Shown here: piece by piece, positions 33,121-42,050 of the stretch
Position numbering within the stretch: the first letter of the stretch is position 1
Layout of the letters: each line of letters opens with the position of its first letter
Origin: Earliella scabrosa
Lineage: Eukaryota > Basidiomycota > Agaricomycetes > Polyporales > Polyporaceae
NCBI GenBank assembly: GCA_022605405.1
Contig: JABYQQ010000019.1
Location: 434,001 to 498,000, forward strand
DNA length: 64,000 nt
Direction of reading: 5' to 3'
The notes under the pieces: model-generated
Database searches by the model: none
Seen by the model: the letters and a program-made list of their open reading frames with translations, nothing else
Told to the model about the DNA's origin: nothing
Position numbers and translations under genes: made by a program

Positions 33121-34740
33121 ATGCCTCCCATTCCCGCGGCTCCTCTCTCCGCTCACACACTGGACTATGTCGTCGCCGACTCCGATCCCTTGCGCTATTC
33201 CTCCGCGATGCGCGAGCAGTGGGAGAATCCGAAGGATATCCTGTCTATCGTCATGATCATCGGCGGCGATCTCGTCCAAAATGCTGTGGCACAACTCGCA
33301 GGCTCCGGCCCAGGCCTGTTCGCCCCCGTCGCTTTCTCCTTCGGGTGGGTCGCGCACTCGCTCTCGATGCTCAAGTCCGCCCTTGGCGATGGGCGTCTGC
33401 TCCCGCCGCCCGACTGTCCATCAACGTTCATCAACGTCAAAAGTGGGTACGCGCGCACGAACCAGTCGTGGGTACTCGGACGGATGTTACGGGACGAGGA
33501 GCATCGCCTCGAACACGAAGCTCGCCACACGAGCGACTTAAAGGACACGAGCGATACAAAGGACACGAGCGATACAAAGGACACGAGCGATACAAAGGAC
33601 ACGAGCGATACGAAGGACACAAGCGACTCAAAGGACACGAGCGACACAAAGGACACGAACGACTCAAAGGACACGCCCCGCCATGCACAGGGACGCGGAC
33701 TCATTGTCGCGTTCTACGAAACGACGGAGACCGGCATAGCTGGAGTGCCCAAGAAGGACTGGGTGTATTGGGCCGGGGTGGTCGTGATCGCAGTGCAACT
33801 CGTCGTCTCGACGATCCCCCTCTTCCTCCACGGCAATTGGGTCGTGGTCTTCATCACCCTCGCCGGCACCCTCCTCGGGCTCCTCGGGAGCGCAATTCCG
33901 CAGTGGACACGCGAGAAGTACTCCGCGCGCAAAGTCAAGGAAGGCAAGAAAGAAGTCTGGTGCCTTACCCGCGGGAATGGTGCTCCTGTGGTCATGGTCT
34001 TCATCGCGAGATGCGGCCTACGCCTCGAAGACCTTGCTGCGGCGAAGAATGAGCACTGCCACTTCACGCTCGTCGCGACAGCAGCCCTTTCGGTCCTTTG
34101 GGTCCTCCTCCTCCTCACGGTACAGGGCCTCGATGGGGACGCGTGGTTCCTGCTTGGGATCGGCGCGCTCGGGATGGCGCAGAATGTCGTTGCCGCTGGG
34201 GCGCGACGCACGCCAGAGGCTCTCGGATTTCACCTGAAACTAGTAGAATGCATCAGCAGGACGAAGGTGATGCCCACGCTGCAGGCTGCGGAACAACAGG
34301 AGCAGGGTGTTGGACTGGCTCTCGTACCCATATTCTTCCCAGGCGCGCTCCGCGAGGACGAGCAAAAGTGGTGGGACGAGCGGAAAATTATGAACGTGAC
34401 GAAGAAGACGGAAGAGAAGCCGACCGGTGCGGAGCTGGAGGCAAAAGACTTGGAACAGAAGACCACACCTGAGGCAGCGTCCCAGTCCGACGTCCTCCAG
34501 CGCTACTGTCTTCACACTGGCGGAGGAGTCAAAGGAAGATCTGATACTACCTCGAGTACCTCCACATCGAGATCCGCGTCTCCTTCAGCACCTTGTTCAG
34601 ACCGGACGCCGGAAGATACGGGATCCCGTGCCCGTCTGATATCGATGTCAGACCCAGTCACCATGGCAGATGCTAGGCCATGGCTCAGGGCCTCGTCTGA
34701 TTCTCGGAATAAAGTCCCGACTCACCAGTCGGAGCAATGA
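33121..34740 (+). CDS. Fungal four-TM membrane protein with DTSDTK repeat
   Basis: Uninterrupted 539-residue frame from the ATG at 33121 (MPPIPAAPLSAHTLDYV). An N-terminal hydrophobic stretch (ILSIVMIIGGDLVQNAVAQL) is followed by a soluble segment containing the 6-residue repeat. Two membrane spans (WAGVVVIAVQLVVSTIPLFL, WVVVFITLAGTLLGLLGSAI) precede a loop with a basic patch, and two more follow (LVATAALSVLWVLLLLTV, WFLLGIGALGMAQNVVAAGA). The sequence GLDGDAWFLLGIGALGMAQN recalls a widespread uncharacterised fungal membrane-protein family; no function is known to me. The C-terminal about 140 residues are charged, then Ser/Thr-rich and probably disordered. A single-exon structure is unusual beside its intron-rich neighbours. 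Confidence 0.75.
   Translation: MPPIPAAPLSAHTLDYVVADSDPLRYSSAMREQWENPKDILSIVMIIGGDLVQNAVAQLAGSGPGLFAPVAFSFGWVAHSLSMLKSALGDGRLLPPPDCPSTFINVKSGYARTNQSWVLGRMLRDEEHRLEHEARHTSDLKDTSDTKDTSDTKDTSDTKDTSDTKDTSDSKDTSDTKDTNDSKDTPRHAQGRGLIVAFYETTETGIAGVPKKDWVYWAGVVVIAVQLVVSTIPLFLHGNWVVVFITLAGTLLGLLGSAIPQWTREKYSARKVKEGKKEVWCLTRGNGAPVVMVFIARCGLRLEDLAAAKNEHCHFTLVATAALSVLWVLLLLTVQGLDGDAWFLLGIGALGMAQNVVAAGARRTPEALGFHLKLVECISRTKVMPTLQAAEQQEQGVGLALVPIFFPGALREDEQKWWDERKIMNVTKKTEEKPTGAELEAKDLEQKTTPEAASQSDVLQRYCLHTGGGVKGRSDTTSSTSTSRSASPSAPCSDRTPEDTGSRARLISMSDPVTMADARPWLRASSDSRNKVPTHQSEQ
33526..33674 (+). repeat. 18-bp coding minisatellite (DTSDTK units)
   Basis: Seven full 18-bp units starting at 33541, of the form AAGGACACGAGCGATACA, plus partial units at both ends. 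The first four units are nearly identical and the later ones vary (SDSK, SDTK, NDSK). The unit length keeps the frame, so copy number can change without breaking the protein. All three plus-strand frames are open across the array, a by-product of the repeat. Confidence 0.9.
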
Positions 34741-35032
34741 TATGGGGCTATATCTGAGGTAAGCGTTGCAGTAGACTTGCCAAGGTGCAGATATATCAAT
34801 CTCACGCCTTCGTCACTGTCTAGGATGAACAGGTAGCATACGATTGAGACGCCGAGAAGATATAGAACGCTGATGGGTCATGTAGTGCAATCGTTCGATT
34901 CGGATGACATTTCATATGGACCACCTGTAAGGTCGTCAGTTCGAGAATGATCATGGAACATGGAAGACAGACGTACGAGGGAACGGCGCCATTTCGTTAC
35001 GTAAAAACCAACGGCAAACTCGTACGCATGAA

Positions 35033-36387
35033 CTACAGCTCAGCCTTCTCGAACCGTAGGAGCCCACTGTTGTGCAAGTTCGGTAAAGCCCTTGTCAAGA
35101 ACTCGACGTAATCGTCGTACTCCTTCAGGGTGTGAGGAGGGGGTTGCGCTGCGGCCTCCGGTAGAAACGCCCTCCATTCTCGCATAAAGCCGCCATCGCC
35201 GAGGACGCAGGTGAACGTCTCCAGGTCCTTGAACTCCAGGACAGCCTCTTCGAAGCGCGGCCAGAACTGTGGGGATAGGTCTACCAGTGCTCTAGGAGAC
35301 GCTGGCTTGCGTAGGTCCTCCAAGGTCCGCATTGTCTCCGCTGTGTGTTCTCCGTAGCGGTGGAAGCGCAGGGTAATTCGCCGGAGGCCGGACGACGCTG
35401 ACTTGAGTATCGCGATCCAATCGTGGAAGAACGTCCAGTACAAGAAGAACTGCGCAATGCGCTTTTCATCCTCGACGTCTGTTACAGTGAAATATAGGAC
35501 GAGGTCCGTGAGCGACGTGCATTGCGTGAGAGAGATGTGGTTCGAGTCATCAAGGGGCTCGACTAGGTTATATGTGAGAATAGAATATCACGGAACTGGG
35601 GGAGACGTACTTTCGTCCTCCGCTGCGTCGACAACGTATGAAATAGGGAAGAAGCAGCCGAGAGGGTTGTATGAGAGGCACGTCATCTTCGACCCAAGGA
35701 CATCCAGGAATTGCTGGAAGACTGGGATATCGGCGGGCCGGGCAACGGACAAGGATGCCTGGGGATTCGGGCAGAAGACGTGGTCCTTGAGGGCGTGAAA
35801 CGCATCAACCGTGGTCGAGCTGGAAGTAATTGCTCGCAGGATAACGGCCCGAACGCAAGCCACCGGTGGTTGGGAGCCCGAAGGAGGAGGAGGGCGGGAA
35901 GACAGTACCATGCCCTCCAGTGCAAGGCGCTCCAGCTGCGGGACCTTCCGTAGAAGCGGGTAAAGGTCCTCAACAACGAGAGTGATCTCGCTTCCCGAGG
36001 CTTCGCCGTACACTCTGAGAGATCGGATGTATGGAGTGACATCAGGATATGTGTCGAGGATGTCCATCAGGTCTTGTATGGACGACGAGTTCTTCAGTGA
36101 GCAACCGATGCTGCGGAAGAGAAATGGGCGGGATAACGCCCGCCATTCTCTACAGACTAGAGTGCATGATGATAGTGAGGTATATTCGTAGACAAGGAGC
36201 GCAAATATGGCGTGGAGTACATCCTCCGGAACCTCATGCACATGGGAGATGCGGATTGTGTGACCGGAGGCAAGGGCAGTGGTGCCACGATGGTCAGCCA
36301 AGGGGCGCACGCGCTGAGCTAGAAACTCTAGGTCGGTTCCATTGCATCCGTTACACAAAAAATAGATCACTTGCCTTGTGCGCTCAT
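35033..36387 (-). CDS. F-box protein, type C copy 1
   Basis: Preferred model: exons 36387-36375, 36327-35611 and 35562-35033, 419 residues. The middle exon holds the F-box-like motif (VHEVPEDVLHAIFALLVYEY, then SSCTLVCREWRALSRPFLFR). The last exon starts IEPLDDSNHISLTQ, contains RRITLRFHRYG and ends LPNLHNSGLLRFEKAEL. The intron between these two is a standard GTACGT...CTAG. No ATG opens the F-box exon, so I propose a short first exon (MSAQ) joined through a GC-AG intron (donor AAG|GCAAGT at 36374, acceptor CTAG at 36328-36329), which restores the frame exactly. A non-ATG start or an unseen upstream exon is the alternative. The ending closely resembles that of the next gene (HERGLLRFEMAA), so the two are tandem paralogues. 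Confidence 0.8.
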
Positions 36388-36898
36388 TCGCGGAGGTGGT
36401 AGTAGGAGAGAGTAGGAGAGACCCCTATACGCGATGGTGGTGTTGGTCCGATCAGTGCTTTATAGTGCAGCAAGGCTGTGCATACCGCCTAGCAACTGCG
36501 AATCGATCAGCGAGTCACAAGCGGTGCACCTACCGAGTGACTGCGTACATACGTGTCATTGGCATGATTCAATCATAACCCTACTACCAGATACTGGAGT
36601 CCCCTGATATGTTGCCACGCAGAAAGTCAACTGTGAGGTCAGCAGATGGCCAATGCGACACTAGAGAATCTCGGCAAGTGAGTACATACTCAAGTAGATG
36701 AGTGGGCGCCCGAATCCACTACCAGTGGCCCTACGTCCTCCGTTTCACCCCTTGCCTTCGAGACATAGTTGTTTTGCATCGAAACATCTCCCCGGTAGGG
36801 TGCAGAGTGGCTCCTAGATAACCCAGTTCCTTGCCATTCACTTACATGTACCCCACACGACCCTCCAAGTCTCGTCCTCAACGGCTTGCTAATACCTC
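36388..36898. other. Spacer between type C F-box copies
   Basis: About 0.5 kb between two genes on the same strand, probably holding the terminator of the upstream gene (36899) and the promoter of the downstream one. No motif stands out. Confidence 0.45.
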
Positions 36899-38329
36899 CT
36901 AGGCTGCCATTTCGAACCTGAGGAGACCCCGCTCGTGCAGCTGAGGGAACACGCGCGTCAGAAACCCCACGTACGCATCATACTCCTCCCGCCGAGTCTG
37001 CGCGTCCACCTCTCCTAGAGCCTGCGTTTGGGCCCCTCGCCCCTCGTCGGGTTCAAAATCCCACTGACTGCCGGCAATAACACAGACGACCGCCTCGAGC
37101 CCCGGGAACCGCCTCACGATCTCCACATCCAGCCTCCGCCACGGCGGCCGCGCATCCACGGCGTCGACGTTGCGCAGATCGCCAATCGCGTGGGGCTCGT
37201 ACGGCCCCCACCGCTGAAAGCGCAGCTGGATGCGCCGCAGCCCGGGCGGGGCGCGCAAAATCAGCAGCGCGTTCGCAGCAAAGATGCGCGTGTACACGCG
37301 CGTCGCCTCGAGCCCGCGCATCGCGCCGGACGTCGTGAAGCGCACCACGAGCTCGCGCAGCGCGCCGCAGCCCGAGATGTCGATGCGCGGCGGCGGGCCC
37401 GGCTCGAAGCGCGGCGGGAGCCCGTGGCGGACCCACTCGAGCTTGCAGACCGCGCCGAGGACGTCCGCGGAGAGGCGCACGACGTCGTCTTTGCACGCGG
37501 CGAGGAAGGTGCCTAACGTGGTGTCGTCCTCGAGGTCCTCGGTCATGGTGAGCGAGAGGCGGAGGGGCGAGTGCGTGCGGCAATAGCGGAGGAAGAGCTT
37601 CAGCGGCTCGGTCGCGCGCGAGAGGAGCGCGTTCATGTGGATCGCGTCGATGCGGAGGTGGTCGGGCGGGAAGGCGGGGTAGCGTACGGGGGACTCCATA
37701 CAGCGCGCGTGGTCGAGGATGAGGGTCGCGACGTGCTTGAGGGGCGCGAAGAGCTGGTAGAAGGAATAATCGTCCTTGATGATGCACCGGCGGAATGTAA
37801 CGGTCTCTACCGCCCGTCGTTCTGCTGACGGGGGCACAAGCAGATTGTTTGGATCTCGGAGGGAGAAAAGCACGAGCTGAAACTCGATGTGCGTGACCTT
37901 GGGTAGATGGGACAGTGCCGTGTTGACATCTTCCACCACGACGTCCGTATAGCGCATGCGATCGGGATTCGCTCCGAAGACCTTGAGTATGCGCACATGC
38001 CGCACGATTTCAGGAGTGACAATGAGGAATTGGATGAGCTCTGTGATGGACAGAGAGGGCTGTGTAGGACGGCACACGACCGTGCGGAAGAGGTACGGGC
38101 GGCAAAGGGCGAGCCATGAACGGCACACAAGGGTGCAGGCCTGAAGCGCATCCGCTGCACTTTCGAGGTTGCTGAACACTGCGTCAAGAAGCTCTACCGG
38201 GAGAGACAGAGGGCGATTTGCCATATCGACGTCATCCGAGTGTCTGTTCGCAGTATCTGTGAGTTTCCACGGGTGTGGGTCAGCTACCAGCCACAGTACA
38301 TTCATATTGGGACACGACAACGTACCCAT
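36899..38329 (-). CDS. F-box protein, type C copy 2
   Basis: Single exon of 476 residues from the ATG at 38329; MNVLW (38305) or MANRP (38224) are other in-frame starts. The F-box-like motif follows the third Met: RPLSLPVELLDAVFSNLESA, then ACTLVCRSWLALCRPYLFR. The C-terminal part includes GLRRIQLRFQRWGPYEPHAI and ends YDAYVGFLTRVFPQLHERG LLRFEMAA, parallel to YDDYVEFLTRALPNLHNSG in the neighbour. Type C lacks the N-terminal coiled segment and the tiny last exon of types A and B. GC content is very high between 37050 and 37750, which creates long spurious frames on both strands. The role as substrate receptor is inferred. Confidence 0.85.
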   Translation of the reverse strand: MGTLSCPNMNVLWLVADPHPWKLTDTANRHSDDVDMANRPLSLPVELLDAVFSNLESAADALQACTLVCRSWLALCRPYLFRTVVCRPTQPSLSITELIQFLIVTPEIVRHVRILKVFGANPDRMRYTDVVVEDVNTALSHLPKVTHIEFQLVLFSLRDPNNLLVPPSAERRAVETVTFRRCIIKDDYSFYQLFAPLKHVATLILDHARCMESPVRYPAFPPDHLRIDAIHMNALLSRATEPLKLFLRYCRTHSPLRLSLTMTEDLEDDTTLGTFLAACKDDVVRLSADVLGAVCKLEWVRHGLPPRFEPGPPPRIDISGCGALRELVVRFTTSGAMRGLEATRVYTRIFAANALLILRAPPGLRRIQLRFQRWGPYEPHAIGDLRNVDAVDARPPWRRLDVEIVRRFPGLEAVVCVIAGSQWDFEPDEGRGAQTQALGEVDAQTRREEYDAYVGFLTRVFPQLHERGLLRFEMAA

Positions 38330-39223
38330 CTTCTACTATCCAGAGCGTGGTGTGAGATGCGCAAGTCACAGTCGAAGGCAAAGAGATCTCTCCGAGGCTG
38401 CCACGTCAGAAGCCGAGAGATTGAACGGTGGCGATAAGCGTCAACTTCAGATGCTTCGTGTTGAAAGGCGTCACACCGTCAGTGTACCTGTACCAGCTCC
38501 AATCTGTCGATCAGGGTTGCCCTGTGCAGCCTGTGCTTCAGCGTCACCCAGGGGTCACCCGGGTCAGAAGAGCGGACCAGTCTCACGCCTCCACGACGCG
38601 GGTACAATTGCTCGCACGAGGCTGTGTTGAGACAATCAGATGGGCCACATACTTACCAGTATGTAGAGTGAGTGTACTTGTACTTCAGCAGGGGCGACTG
38701 GGACTTCAAATTGGCGAACACGTAGTCAACGGCAAACACGTACTAGCACTATGGCCATGTGACGAGCGGATGTCGGGTGACTGGCTATAGTTTGCTAGAG
38801 AGACTTTGAGGGACGGTCAGTTTTTGAGCAAGCAACTGCAAGAGCGGCGCATCGTCAGAGAATAGTAAGGAGCCTGAGAGCAGTGAAGCTTAAGTCCGAA
38901 AACCGCTAGAAAACCGCATTTAACAGGGCTCGGAAGATGCCGGCATGCAAGCGCTCGCTCAAGTGAAGTACCTCGAGTATGCACGGTAAACTTTTCGTCA
39001 AATGGCCCGAGCCACCTTGCATCGATACCCCCTCTTACGAAGCATGCGCAACCACAATCACAAGACGTTCGCAGAGCCCGAGACTTGGATTCACGACAGC
39101 CACAACAGCCAGTACAAACACACAAACACACACACTCTCTCTAAACATTTTCTGCCCCATCCTCCTCCCCTCGTCCTAAGCAGCCGTCGCTCGCTCGTCC
39201 CGGGTCCCGCCACACGCCTACGC
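38330..39223. other. Intergenic with a dispersed 40-bp repeat
   Basis: About 0.9 kb. The stretch 38921-38960 matches 50897-50936 over 40 bp with about five differences (core AAGATGCCGG and GCAAGCGCTCGCTC). A (CA)n-like run lies at 39114-39140, near the 3' end of the FAD oxidoreductase gene. Confidence 0.55.
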
Positions 39224-41958
39224 CTACGCCAGAGTCCGCGCCTCGGGGTCCCTCTCAAGGTCCGCGCGCTCGTACTGGTAGCCAAAGTAGCGCCAGATGA
39301 GGTGCACGTCCAGGTCCGCCTGCTCCTGGTCCCGCGTCCCGATCACCCCCTGGAACTGGTACACGCTCTTCGTCTGCGCCCCCGCCATCCGTCGGTCAGC
39401 TCTCCGCTCACCCGCAAAAAACAGTCAGTACTCACGAGACCGAGCGAGACCTTGATCGCAGGCGCGCCGGGCGCGTACTTCTTCAGCGCGCCCTCGCCCT
39501 CGCCCTTGACGAGCTTGAGGATGTTGTGCGCCGCGACCTCGCCCTGGAAGAACGCGTTGTGGCCCGCGTTGATCGCCCCGAACGCGTCCGCCGCGTCCCC
39601 GACGACGAACACGTGCTCCGCCGCCACCCGTGTGTGCGGGTCCTCGACGATCGCCGGCGGCGCCTCCTCCTCCTCGTCCGACGTCGTCGGCGACGCCGGC
39701 TCGGGAGACGCAGAGGGCGAGAGCTCGGGCGTCGAGTCAGCCGAGAGCGAGAGCTGCGAGAGCGCGTCTGGAAGGTCGGCCTCGGGCACGGGCTCCGCGA
39801 GCTGCATCGTGCGCCGGACGCGCGCCATGCCCTTGTCTGGGCCGTCGGAGATGACGGACGCGGGGAACGCCTCGCGCAGGAGAGCGGTGTTCGGCGTCTG
39901 GCCTGTGCACAGGAGCTGCGGGGGTGCCGTGAGCATGCGAACCCGGGCGCAGGAGCGTGGAGAGGGTACTCACGACGAGCTCGGCGGCGATCTCACGCCC
40001 GCTCTGCGTGCGAACGACACGTTCGCCGTCGCGCGTGTGCTTGTCCGCGAGCGAGGCGAGGTCGAGGCGGTCGCCGAGGATGGTGCACACGTTCAGGCTC
40101 GCGAGGCTCGAGATGACTACGGGGCGGTCAGCGGGGAGTAACCAACAGAGCGATAGGGACTCACTCTCGGTGTGCATGGCCTCGTCGAAACGAGGAAGGA
40201 GGCGATGGCGCGAGTGCAGGAGCGTGACTTTCGTCGCTGGGTGAAGCTCTGCGATGTCGGTCGCAAACTCTGCAAGGCAACGTACGGTTAGTGTTGTCTG
40301 CCACAGCGACCGCGCACATGCGACCGCAACTCAGACGGTATCACGATGAGAAGGTTCGTCGGTGACTGACTATTCCCGCCTGCCACGACACAACGAGTGC
40401 GTACGGGCAGGAGGCTTGTCTGCGGCCAGAGTGCCTCTCTCGACGCATGCAGCACTCCCGCGCATACATTCGCCGAGAGACACGTGCTACCAGACTGCGT
40501 TCGTCCTAGTGCCCTGGTGCCCTGAATATAATGAACAATGGCCATCTCTCCCATGCAACGTGCGACATCAACCCCGGCTCACGTACGCGCATGAGGAAGC
40601 GCAACGCGCGCAAATGCCCACGAAGGCATGTACGTGGACGGCACAGGGGGGCACTGGAAGCGCACCTCTACCAGAGCCCTGTGCCGTAATGAAGCACGAC
40701 GGACATGTAGGGAGGTTATGCGCAAGACTTTGCGCATATAGCGACCGAGTAGTCATGCGCAGGACGGACTCGCGCTTGTGAACCGCCGACGGGCGGTCTC
40801 ACAGTGCATGGGAGATCCAGCCCAACAAGAGATGATCTATCCACGCAAGAGACACCGTCGACGTTTATAACTCGCGGGGATAGGCTAAACGTTGTGTACT
40901 TCGCAGCAAAGTAGAGTTAAGCCAGACAGAATGGAAGCATAACACGCCGCCTACGTGCGTGCTTCACAGTAAGGCTGGCCACAATACGTGTACGATGAGC
41001 CTTAGAAGTAGGGTCCGAGAGGCTAGAGCGGGCGGCAAGGACACGGAGTCCAGACTGCCCGCCCTTCCGGAACGTCCCGAACGACTAGTCATCCCAGTCC
41101 ACGCGTCGCAATGGTTATGAAGCAAGAATGGAGGAGGTTGCGCAATGGCAAGTCTTGATGACAAAGGGAGCAAGGGCTTATGCGATTATGACGCAGCGGC
41201 GATTGAGGGGAGAAAGACGCCGCGCTCGAGCGCGAAGAGACAGCGTGCCCGACCGGACCCCCGGCTCAGCGCACACGTCGCACAACGGGGCTCGTACAAC
41301 AAGGAAAGAAAGACTCAAGTGTAAAGGAATAACACTCACGAATGCCGAGAGCACCCCCGCCGACGACGAGGACAGAGGAGGCGCGTTCAATGCGCTTCTG
41401 GAACTTCTTCAGCCACGCGATCCCGCCCTGCTTCGTGCCGCGCGCGACGTCGAGCACGTCCGCCTTCTCGACGTCCTCGTCCGCGACGGGGCCCCAGAGG
41501 TTGATGGGCGCGGGGAGGTGACTGCCGAGAGCATACACGAGGAAGTCGAAGTGCAGGGTGCGGTCCGCCTCGGAGACGCCGTGCTCTGGGAAGGCCTTGT
41601 CGAGGGTAAGCGAGTGCGGTGCGAGCGAGGTGACGGTTGCGTGCAGGAAGACCTTCTCTGGGCCTTCGGGAGCTGCAAAGGTCGAGGCGGGGTCGGGCGA
41701 CGGGAGTTCGGAGCCGGGGGGAGGGGGAGGGGGTTGGAAGACGTTGGAGTAGGGGATGAAGGCCTTGTGCTCGTGTCCGGGAAGAACGGCGTACCGGGGG
41801 AGGACGTAGAGATGGTTCATGTGGCTGTTCCTGTCGACGAGGACGACTCTCCAGCCGTGCGGTAAGCCCTGGGCGAGGAGATGGGCGACGCGTGCGCCGC
41901 CGTAGCTGGCCCCGAGAACGGCGACGGTCTTGGTCAGATACAGCGCGTTGGGATGCAT
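39224..41958 (-). CDS. FAD/NAD(P)H oxidoreductase, FSP1/AMID (AIF-like) family
   Basis: Five exons (41958-41340, 40269-40165, 40116-39974, 39915-39436, 39373-39224) encode 498 residues. Nucleotide-binding motifs appear in order: VAVLGASYGGARVAHLL (FAD, about 12-28), SVLVVGGGALGIQFATDI (NAD(P)H, about 195-212), then LLCTGQTPN and HVFVVGDAADAFGAINAGH (FAD-contacting GD motif). This order is that of AIF-like, AMID/FSP1-type flavoproteins, which oxidise NAD(P)H and reduce quinones or other acceptors. I see no targeting peptide or membrane span. An acidic, Ser/Pro-rich loop (SPSASPEPASPTTSDEEEEA) sits before the GD motif and is an addition to the usual core. Intron 1 is 1,070 nt while the others are 48-62 nt. 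The start MHPNALYL is the first ATG and sits 85 bp from a TATA-like site. Confidence 0.88.
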
Positions 41959-42040
41959 TGTACGTATTAGGGCGGTAAGGGTAGAGTAAGACGGGGGGCG
42001 GGCCAGGCGCGATCTATCCAGGACAAGGAAGGTGGGGGTG

Positions 42041-42050
42041 CGTTATAAGG
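42041..42050 (-). promoter_or_regulatory. TATA-like element of the FAD oxidoreductase gene
   Basis: Minus-strand CCTTATAACG, about 85 bp upstream of the ATG at 41958. A candidate core promoter by sequence and distance only. Confidence 0.35.

Noticed and set aside
33195..33704. Minus-strand frame rich in LVSFVS repeats, resembling a membrane protein
   Set aside because: It is the antisense reading of the DTSDTK minisatellite in the real plus-strand gene.
37053..37787. Arg/Ala/Pro-rich 244-codon minus-strand frame
   Set aside because: Shifted frame of the type C F-box gene at 36899-38329, caused by its very high GC content.
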